Origin: Collinsella sp.
GTDB taxonomy: Bacteria > Actinomycetota > Coriobacteriia > Coriobacteriales > Coriobacteriaceae
Direction: 5' to 3'
Assembly (NCBI GenBank): GCA_019425015.1
Contig: JAHYYJ010000001.1
Location: 62,001 to 126,000 of the forward strand
DNA: 64,000 nt
Shown here: positions 58,790 through 64,000 of the stretch, one piece after another
How positions within the stretch are numbered: position 1 is the stretch's first letter
Layout: the number at the start of each line of letters is the position of its first letter
Made by a program: the position numbers and the translations under genes
Notes under the pieces: model-generated
Seen by the model: the letters and a program-made list of their open reading frames with translations, nothing else
Database searches by the model: none
What the model was told of the DNA's origin: nothing

Positions 58790-59530
58790 TCATTTCGCTC
58801 TTTGAATGATATTGGTCCCGATTCCCGTCAGGCGCGCAATCTGGTCAATCGTAAACCCCCGATGCCTCAACACTGCCAGAAGACGATTACGCTCTGATTT
58901 CGGCAAAGATTTAAGTTGATAAGGCTCATGCGGATCCAAAAGAGCCTGGGCAACTTCTAGCGCATCCATATCGGAAATATGCTTACCTTCGGGCATAAAA
59001 TAGGAATTAGGTTTGCCGTCGGTGCTCGCAAGATGAAACGCCTCCGTACCCCCAAACAGATCGAGGACACCGTCACAATCGCAAATCTCGGGATGAGAGA
59101 AATACTCGTGGAAGCTGCTCCAACGATAAAGAGGAGCAGAAGAAATTCCAGCCTTTGCAGGGTTGTCATGGATATATCGAACGCAACGGAGCAGCTGCTC
59201 ATCGTCAGAAATGATCACGCTCTTAAATCGTTCCTGGAACACCGGTCCGCGGCGACCGGTTTTTTGATTAAAGTGTTTCGCATATGCCGTATCAATCGCA
59301 TGCATGGAAACGCTCATCTGATTATCGGGGTCATCAAACAGCAGGTGAACATGATTGTCCATGAGGCACCAGGCCAGCAAACGAATGTGAGCGGACCTAA
59401 ATCGCCTATTTAATAGATTGAGAAAATAAAGGCGGTCGTCATCGTCCTCAAAGATCAGCTGGGCGGCACAACCCTTGAGCATGACGTGATAATGGCCGAG
59501 TTCGGATAACACACGGGCAACGCGAGTCAT
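58790..59530 (-). CDS. REP-associated tyrosine transposase (RAYT2), Y1/HUH family
   Basis: A 246-residue Y1 transposase related to RAYT1 (25796-26572). The HUH pair is H60-x-H62 in CLMDNHVHLLFDD, and the catalytic tyrosine is Y83 in TAYAKHF, at the same positions as in RAYT1. GRRGPVFQERF and YIHDNPAKAG follow. A C-terminal helix-turn-helix-like part (FTIDQIARLTGIGTNII) is shared with RAYT1. The ATG at 59530 follows GGGAGGG; the much longer upstream open frame is unrelated. It is complete and lies between inverted 34-35 bp palindromes. Confidence 0.9.
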   Translation of the reverse strand: MTRVARVLSELGHYHVMLKGCAAQLIFEDDDDRLYFLNLLNRRFRSAHIRLLAWCLMDNHVHLLFDDPDNQMSVSMHAIDTAYAKHFNQKTGRRGPVFQERFKSVIISDDEQLLRCVRYIHDNPAKAGISSAPLYRWSSFHEYFSHPEICDCDGVLDLFGGTEAFHLASTDGKPNSYFMPEGKHISDMDALEVAQALLDPHEPYQLKSLPKSERNRLLAVLRHRGFTIDQIARLTGIGTNIIQRAK

Positions 59531-59585
59531 CGAAGCCCTCCCTTCCGAGTCTGCAATAGCTACAGCATACAAAAGGAGGAAAAAG

Positions 59586-59624
59586 AAAAAACCGAACCGC
59601 CCAACAAAGATGAGCGGTTCGGTG
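59586..59624 (-). terminator. Terminator after rsfS
   Basis: A 10-bp perfect stem (ACCGAACCGC with GCGGTTCGGT) is followed on the minus strand by six T. It lies beyond the right REP-like copy and ends the rplU-rsfS side before RAYT2. Confidence 0.85.
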
Positions 59625-59634
59625 AACGGTAGGA

Positions 59635-59668
59635 ATGATTTTTTTATCCCCGTCCCAGAAAAATCATT
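59635..59668 (-). repeat. REP-like element, RAYT2 type, right copy (inverted)
   Basis: On the minus strand AATGATT, a core with CTGGGACGGGGAT, then AATCATT. It matches the left copy over most of its length in opposite orientation. It begins at the last base of the rsfS stop codon TAA. Confidence 0.8.
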
Positions 59669-60123
59669 TAGAGGAGGTTGAGGGGGAGCTGGGGGGCGTC
59701 GCCCCAGAGCTTCTCGAGGCGGTAGAAGTCGCGGGCTTCGGGAGTGAAGACGTGGACGACAACCGAACCGTAGTCCATGAGCATCCAGGTCTTCTGCTCG
59801 CGGCCCTCGATGGAGAACGGATGCTCGCCGCAAGCCTCGGCGACCTTCTCCTCGATCTCGTCGACGATTGAATCGACCTGGCGGTTGTTGGTACCGGTGG
59901 CAAGCACAAAGTAGTCGCACACGTCGGAGAGCTCGGTCAAATCGAGCACTTGCACGTCCTCGCCCTTCTTGTCGTAGGCGGCCTGCGCGGCGGCGCGGGC
60001 GACATCCTCGGCGGCGACACCGCTCGCGGACAGCGAGGCGGCGGTGCGGTCGGACGTGGCAACGAAACTCTTGTGCTCCACACCTTCAAGAATCTGCTCG
60101 TCAGTCATGGTCTCGTCGGCCAT
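59668..60123 (-). CDS. rsfS: Ribosomal silencing factor RsfS
   Basis: RsfS binds L14 and blocks subunit joining in starvation. The 151-residue protein has the conserved core ARAAAQAAYDKKGEDVQVLDL, DYFVLATGTNNRQVDSI and KTWMLMDYGSVVVHVFTPEARDFYRLEKLWGDAP. An N-terminal extension of about 40 residues is not conserved. The ATG at 60123 follows AAAGAGG. nadD-yqeK-rsfS is the usual Gram-positive order. Confidence 0.94.
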   Translation of the reverse strand: MADETMTDEQILEGVEHKSFVATSDRTAASLSASGVAAEDVARAAAQAAYDKKGEDVQVLDLTELSDVCDYFVLATGTNNRQVDSIVDEIEEKVAEACGEHPFSIEGREQKTWMLMDYGSVVVHVFTPEARDFYRLEKLWGDAPQLPLNLL

Positions 60124-60151
60124 GGAATACCTCTTTCTAGACACACCCGAG

Positions 60152-60760
60152 CTAGCGCAGCTGGGCGTAATGGTTGTAAATCGAAATAGCCGTGGGATAA
60201 AGATAGCGCCCGGACTGGATCACATAGACCAAACCCTGCGCAAAACAGGAGAAGAACAACTCGTCAAGCGTCGACTCCCCCACCATCTTGCGCAGCGCGT
60301 GGGCATAATCACCATGGCGGTTGGGCTCGATGGCATCGGCCACAAAGACCACCATATCGAGCGGCGTCATGTCGCAGGCGCCCACGGTGTGACGGTCGAC
60401 AGCTTGGAAAACGGCCGGCGATAGCTCGGGAAATAGCTGCGGAAGCTCATAGGCGGCAACCGGGCCATGCAAAAGCGGCGTCGCGGCAGACGGAGAGCCG
60501 GCAATCTTAATGCCGTAATGCAGGGCGCGCGTGACCAGCTCGTCGTCGGAGAGCACTTTGTCCCAGTCATGGATCAGGCCAGCGGCAGCGGCATCAAAGC
60601 GGTCGACACCGTATACCTCAGCTAGGTGCAGCGCAGTCTCGGCAACCCCGAGCGAATGAACGTAGCGTTTACGTTTATCCTTCATGCGAACATCGAGCAG
60701 CCCACGGATACGCGCCAGCAGCGCGCGCTCATCGCCCTCAAACTGATCCTCTACCGACAA
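60152..60760 (-). CDS. yqeK: HD-domain hydrolase YqeK (symmetrical Ap4A hydrolase family)
   Basis: YqeK-type HD proteins hydrolyse diadenosine tetraphosphate to ADP in Gram-positive bacteria. The 202-residue protein shows KRKRYVHSLGVAETALHLAE, the metal motif LIHDWDK (H64, D65), LLHGPVAAYEL, AVDRHTVGACDMTPLDMVVFVADAIEPNR. The start is TTG at 60760 after GGGGGT; this site is weak and the start could be later. It follows nadD by 12 bases. Confidence 0.9.
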   Translation of the reverse strand: MSVEDQFEGDERALLARIRGLLDVRMKDKRKRYVHSLGVAETALHLAEVYGVDRFDAAAAGLIHDWDKVLSDDELVTRALHYGIKIAGSPSAATPLLHGPVAAYELPQLFPELSPAVFQAVDRHTVGACDMTPLDMVVFVADAIEPNRHGDYAHALRKMVGESTLDELFFSCFAQGLVYVIQSGRYLYPTAISIYNHYAQLR

Positions 60761-60772
60761 CGTAGACCCCCA

Positions 60773-61450
60773 TCACTCAAAATCTTCTTGGCCCAAATCG
60801 GCATATAGCCTGCGTTTGCGAATGTAGCCGAGCACAGACTCGCTCGTAAGATAGCGCACACTCATACCGCGAGCAACACGCTTGCGAATGTTCGTCGAAC
60901 TGATCGCCAGCGCCGGAATCTGAATATAGCGCACGTCGAACGGCAGGCCCGACTCTTTGATGCGGGCACGCGCCGTATCGATATCAAAGCCCGGTCGCGT
61001 CGCCGCAATAAAGGTGGCAAGCTCAGCGATTCGTTCGGCATCATGCCAGGTCACAATATCAATAATCGCGTCGGCACCCGTAATAAAGTAGAGCTTTACC
61101 TGCGGCGGATAAAAGTCACGAAGGGCATGAAGCGTATCGGCCGTATAGGTTACGCCCGGACGGTCGATCTCGAACCGGCTCGCCAAAAAGGCCGGGTTCG
61201 CGGCGGTGGCGAGAACCGTCATGGCATAACGGTCCTCGGCAGGCGTCACCGGCTTGTCAAGCTTAAAGGCAGGCGTGCCCGCCGGCATAAAGAGCACGGC
61301 ATCCAAGTCGAGCGACTCGCGCGCCTGCTCGGCAGTCACCAGGTGTCCGTAATGGATGGGATCAAAGGTGCCACCCATAATGCCAAGCCTAAACTCCTGC
61401 CCGTCCTCTAGAGGAAGCTCGGGCAAACCGATTCCACCGCGCAGCGACAT
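60773..61450 (-). CDS. nadD: Nicotinate-nucleotide adenylyltransferase
   Basis: NadD makes deamido-NAD. The 225-residue protein has the nucleotidyltransferase motif GIMGGTFDPIHYGH (H33, H36), FMPAGTPAFK, LYFITGADAI and ISSTNIRKRVARG. A 20-residue N-terminal extension precedes the usual start. The ATG at 61450 is preceded by GGAGGGCGAG at the end of obgE, three bases beyond its stop. Confidence 0.95.
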   Translation of the reverse strand: MSLRGGIGLPELPLEDGQEFRLGIMGGTFDPIHYGHLVTAEQARESLDLDAVLFMPAGTPAFKLDKPVTPAEDRYAMTVLATAANPAFLASRFEIDRPGVTYTADTLHALRDFYPPQVKLYFITGADAIIDIVTWHDAERIAELATFIAATRPGFDIDTARARIKESGLPFDVRYIQIPALAISSTNIRKRVARGMSVRYLTSESVLGYIRKRRLYADLGQEDFE

Positions 61451-61453
61451 GGC

Positions 61454-62920
61454 TTACTCGCCCTCCGAGGTCTCGGCATCGCCCGCGGCATCCGCCGCAT
61501 CGACAACCTCGACGCCCTCATCCGCAGCATCGGCCACGTCAATGGCTTCAACGGCAACGTCCTCGCCAGCATCCTCGAGCTCCTCGTACTCCGAGAAGTC
61601 CTCAGCGCCCTCAAAGTCAAAGGCGCGCTGGCAAATGCGGACCTCGTCGCCCGCGCGGCAACCGGCCTTCTCGAGCGCGTCGTCAACACCCATACGCGCA
61701 AACTTATGCTGCAGGTAAATAACGGCTTCCTCGTTTTCCCAGTCGGTCTGGATGACCATGCGCTCGATGGCACGACCGACCACGCGGAAGGCACCGGGCT
61801 CTTCCTGGACAATGCGGAAACGCTTCTCACGCTGCAGGCGGCGGCGCTCCCACTCATCGTCGCGCAGGTCGACCGGTTCATCGGAGACCGCCAGCTCGGC
61901 GCGAAGCTTAGCCACCTGCTCACCTACGGCAAGCATCAACGTATTGAGACCGGCGCCCGTCACGGCAGACACGGCAAAGAACATATGTCCATCGTCGAGC
62001 GCTGCGCGCTTGAGGTCGGCAATCTTATCGGCCGTGCCCGGCGCGTCGCACTTGTTGGCGACAACGATCTGCGGACGCTCCGAAAGCTCGGCGCCATACT
62101 GCTCGAGCTCGCGGTTGATGATGCGATAATCCTCGACCGGATCGCGATCCTCAAAACCACCTGTCATGTCTACGACGTGCATAATCAGGGCCGTACGCTC
62201 AATGTGGCGCAGGAACTGGTGACCCAGGCCCTTGCCCTCGCTCGCGCCCTCAATAAGGCCGGGGACGTCGGCAACGACGTAGGAATACTCGCCGGCACGC
62301 ACCATGCCGAGGTTTGGCACGAGCGTGGTAAACGGGTAGTCGGCAATCTTGGGACGGGCGGCACTCATGCGCGCGATGAGCGAGGACTTTCCCACCGAGG
62401 GGAGGCCCACGAGCGCGGCATCGGCCATAAGCTTCATCTCAAGCTCAATCCAGTGCTCCTCGGCCGGTTCGCCCAGCTGAGCGAACGCGGGCGCGCGACG
62501 CACCGACGTCACAAAGTGCGTGTTGCCCAGGCCACCGGCACCGCCGGGCGCCACGACAACGCGCTCGCCATCGTGCACCAGGTCAGCAATCTCGAACATC
62601 GGGGTCTGCGTCTCGGGGTCGAGCTCGCGCACCACGGTGCCCATGGGAACCTTCAGGATCAGGTCCTCGCCGCTCTTACCGTTACGACGGGCACCCTGCC
62701 CATGCGTGCCGCGCTCGGCGCGGAAGTGATGCTTGAAGCGGTAATCGATCAGCGAAGACAGCTGAGCATCGGCCTGGATGACAACATTGCCGCCACGACC
62801 GCCGTCGCCGCCATCGGGGCCGCCCTTGGGGACAAATGCCTCGCGCCTAAACGACATGCATCCGGCTCCGCCGTCGCCGCCGCACACGTTAATGCGGCTG
62901 ATATCGGTGAACTGTGACAA
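61454..62920 (-). CDS. obgE: GTPase Obg
   Basis: Obg is an essential 50S-associated GTPase tied to stress and growth control. The 488-residue protein has the glycine-rich Obg domain (RINVCGGDGGAGCMSFRRE; GGPDGGDGGRGGNV), the G domain (VGLPSVGKSSL, DVPGLIEGASEG, VANKCD), and a C-terminal OCT domain (about 340-430, FRIVQEEPGAFRVVGRAIERM) found in Gram-positive Obg. A long acidic tail of about 55 residues ends the chain. The start is TTG at 62920, eight bases after AGGAGG. Confidence 0.97.
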   Translation of the reverse strand: MSQFTDISRINVCGGDGGAGCMSFRREAFVPKGGPDGGDGGRGGNVVIQADAQLSSLIDYRFKHHFRAERGTHGQGARRNGKSGEDLILKVPMGTVVRELDPETQTPMFEIADLVHDGERVVVAPGGAGGLGNTHFVTSVRRAPAFAQLGEPAEEHWIELEMKLMADAALVGLPSVGKSSLIARMSAARPKIADYPFTTLVPNLGMVRAGEYSYVVADVPGLIEGASEGKGLGHQFLRHIERTALIMHVVDMTGGFEDRDPVEDYRIINRELEQYGAELSERPQIVVANKCDAPGTADKIADLKRAALDDGHMFFAVSAVTGAGLNTLMLAVGEQVAKLRAELAVSDEPVDLRDDEWERRRLQREKRFRIVQEEPGAFRVVGRAIERMVIQTDWENEEAVIYLQHKFARMGVDDALEKAGCRAGDEVRICQRAFDFEGAEDFSEYEELEDAGEDVAVEAIDVADAADEGVEVVDAADAAGDAETSEGE

Positions 62921-62936
62921 CAGAATCGCCTCCTAC

Positions 62937-62979
62937 AAAAAGAGGGAGACCCTTGAATCCTAAAACTCAAGTGCCTCCC
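62937..62979 (-). terminator. Terminator of rplU-rpmA
   Basis: GGGAG and CTCCC, then TTGA and TCAA with an internal loop, form a stem followed on the minus strand by CTTTTT. It lies between rpmA and obgE, so obgE is expressed by partial read-through or a local promoter. Confidence 0.75.
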
Positions 62980-63004
62980 ACATATGTGCTCTATGAAGGG
63001 TAAA

Positions 63005-63262
63005 TTACGCGTTCGCGAGCGGGCGTACGCTGACCCTGTGCTTGATACCCTTGTGGAACTCAACGGTACCGTCGACCAGCGCGAACAGCGTGTCGTCCTT
63101 GCCACGGCCAACGTTCTCACCCGGGTGGATGTGCGTGCCGTGCTGACGGACGAGAATCGTGCCCGTGGTTACCGTCTGGCCGGCATAGCGCTTCGTGCCA
63201 AGGCGCTGACCGCGGGAGTCACGGCCATTACGGGAGGAACCGAGTCCTTTTTTGTGTGCCAT
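63005..63262 (-). CDS. rpmA: Ribosomal protein L27
   Basis: L27 reaches the peptidyl transferase centre with its N-terminus. The 85-residue product begins MAHKKGLGSSRNGRDSRGQ directly, without the cleaved N-terminal extension found in Firmicutes, and continues RLGTKRYAGQTVTTGTILVRQ. The ATG at 63262 follows the rplU stop by 33 bases with AAAGAG in front. Confidence 0.97.
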   Translation of the reverse strand: MAHKKGLGSSRNGRDSRGQRLGTKRYAGQTVTTGTILVRQHGTHIHPGENVGRGKDDTLFALVDGTVEFHKGIKHRVSVRPLANA

Positions 63263-63295
63263 TGTGTATACCTACTCTTTCGTTACGAGTGTAAT

Positions 63296-63670
63296 CTACT
63301 CGGCGACAGGAGCCTCGGCAACAGCCTCGGCCTCTGCCTTGACAGCCTTCTTGGCGCGGGACGTAGCCTGGACCTTCACGATCTTCAGCTTGGTGAGCTG
63401 CTGACGGTGACCCTTCAGACGACGATAGCGCTTACGCTTGTGGAACTTGAAGACCAGCTGCTTCTCGCCCTTGAACTGCTCAACGATCTGAGCGGTAACC
63501 TTGGCCTTGGCCAGCTTGTCGGGATCGGTGACGATCTTCTTACCATCGTTGAGGAAGATGACCGGCAGGGTGACCTTGTCGCCCTCATTGCCCTCGATCT
63601 TCTCGACGGTGATGACATCGTCGGTGGCGACCTTGTACTGCTTGCCGCCCGTGTTAACGATTGCGTACAT
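63296..63670 (-). CDS. rplU: Ribosomal protein L21
   Basis: L21 binds 23S rRNA domain I. The 124-residue product begins MYAIVNTGGKQYKVATDDVI and shows FKFHKRKRYRRLKGHRQQLTKLKI. It is about 20 residues longer than usual because of an Ala/Glu-rich C-terminal tail. The ATG at 63670 follows GAAGGGCAAG. A strong promoter lies 43 bases upstream. Confidence 0.96.
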   Translation of the reverse strand: MYAIVNTGGKQYKVATDDVITVEKIEGNEGDKVTLPVIFLNDGKKIVTDPDKLAKAKVTAQIVEQFKGEKQLVFKFHKRKRYRRLKGHRQQLTKLKIVKVQATSRAKKAVKAEAEAVAEAPVAE

Positions 63671-63712
63671 GTTTACTTGCCCTTCATGCATCAGTTAGTG
63701 CAACAGCCGAAT

Positions 63713-63741
63713 ATAGTAGCAGGCGAAAATACCCCCGTCAA
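63713..63741 (-). promoter_or_regulatory. Promoter of rplU-rpmA-obgE
   Basis: On the minus strand TTGACG and TACTAT are separated by exactly 17 bases, with TG one base before the -10. It is the best sigma-70-type promoter in the window and overlaps the stop of the upstream gene by a few bases. Confidence 0.8.
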
Positions 63742-64000
63742 CGAGTATGTGGAGCAAATCCACAAGTTCGCACAGGTATGGGGCTGACGAGTCGGCCCTC
63801 GTCGTCCTCGCATGCTTGATTCTGACGCTCGACATCGTAGGAGCAGATGGTCACGAGGTCTTGCATACCGGTGGAAACAATAGGTGCATCGACGCCCGGG
63901 GTCAAGCCCTGCAACAAAACATCAGCAGCAGAAAGCAAAATCTCCGGACGCATGGAGCCCTCGTTGTCGGCATGGGTGTCGAGCATGAGCACCAGATGGT
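63738..64000 (-). CDS. C-terminal part of an unidentified protein (cut by window edge)
   Basis: An open frame enters from beyond 64000 and ends at a stop at 63738-63740. The 86 visible residues include LMLDTHADNEGSMRPEILL, LLQGLTPGVDAPIV, and DLVTICSYDVERQNQACED. I do not recognise the family. Elsewhere an RNase E/G gene or a radical SAM gene often precedes rplU, but the visible part resembles neither clearly. The stop codon overlaps the -35 box of the rplU promoter. Confidence 0.6.
   Translation of the reverse strand, partial: HLVLMLDTHADNEGSMRPEILLSAADVLLQGLTPGVDAPIVSTGMQDLVTICSYDVERQNQACEDDEGRLVSPIPVRTCGFAPHTR

Noticed and set aside
1..64000. tRNA, rRNA and CRISPR arrays
   Set aside because: No cloverleaf with a GTTCGA-type T-loop, no rRNA signature and no regularly spaced repeats were found in the gaps; a covariance-model search would be needed for certainty.
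63738..64000. RNase E/G C-terminus
   Set aside because: Expected upstream of rplU by synteny, but the visible residues show none of its features.

Overview
This 64 kb window looks like a contiguous chromosomal stretch of a high-GC, anaerobic Coriobacteriia species, most probably Collinsella or a close relative. The reasons are the actinobacterial type of integration host factor (mIHF), frequent GTG and TTG starts, gut-type fermentation genes (adhE, pyruvate phosphate dikinase), a TrmFO-type tRNA methylase, and Gly/Ala-rich high-GC coding. The genus is an inference from protein character, not from a marker search. Nearly every gene is on the minus strand, so transcription runs from high to low coordinates; only rpmB, adhE, a small kinase-like gene and dinB are on the plus strand.

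Layout. 1-9.3 kb: start of pnp, rpsO, then a translation/ribosome-maturation operon (hemW, a membrane-anchored DnaJ-like protein, dnaJ, mtaB, phoH, ybeY, dgkA, era, recO). 9.3-13.7 kb: dusB, lepA, rpsT, holA. 13.7-16.8 kb: DNA uptake genes comEA-comEC. 17-19.4 kb: mihF-gmk-rpoZ-thiI. 19.6-25.1 kb: a PyrR-regulated pyrimidine operon (pyrR-B-C-K-D-F) with a visible attenuator leader. 25.2-26.8 kb: rpmB and a first REP-associated tyrosine transposase (RAYT) gene between inverted pairs of short palindromic repeats. 26.9-30.5 kb: adhE and an APH-fold kinase gene. 30.5-47.6 kb: a very long housekeeping run read leftwards, rplS, rnhB, yraN, comM, dprA, trmFO, xerC-like, rpsB, tsf, pyrH, frr, uppS, cdsA, dxr, rseP, ispG, proS. 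47.7-57.3 kb: rpsP-khpA-rimM-trmD-lepB-glyQ-glyS-ppsR and ppdK, the last two being a dikinase and its regulatory kinase/phosphorylase. 57.5-59.7 kb: dinB and a second RAYT gene flanked by inverted 34-35 bp palindromes. 59.7-64 kb: rplU-rpmA-obgE-nadD-yqeK-rsfS and the 3' end of an unidentified gene.

How the genes work together. Most of the window is translation (r-proteins S2, S15, S16, S20, L19, L21, L27, L28; EF-Ts, LepA, RRF; tRNA modification; ProRS, GlyRS; ribosome biogenesis GTPases Era and Obg), envelope precursor synthesis (uppS, cdsA, dxr, ispG, dgkA), pyrimidine synthesis, and a DNA uptake set (comEA, comEC, dprA, comM). adhE and ppdK are the central carbon genes and share a 12-base motif in their upstream regions.

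The most unusual structure is a family of short elements with a constant G-rich core and variable but self-complementary arms. They flank both RAYT genes and also occur without a transposase at the stop codon of ppsR. In the RAYT2-type family the elements begin exactly at stop codons of neighbouring genes. Other points of note are a DnaJ whose C-terminal substrate-binding region is replaced by membrane helices, a site-2 protease with a large inserted cytosolic domain, a Xer recombinase whose conserved N-terminus can only be reached from a non-standard ATA codon, and two apparently leaderless genes. No tRNA, rRNA, CRISPR array, prophage or plasmid region was seen.
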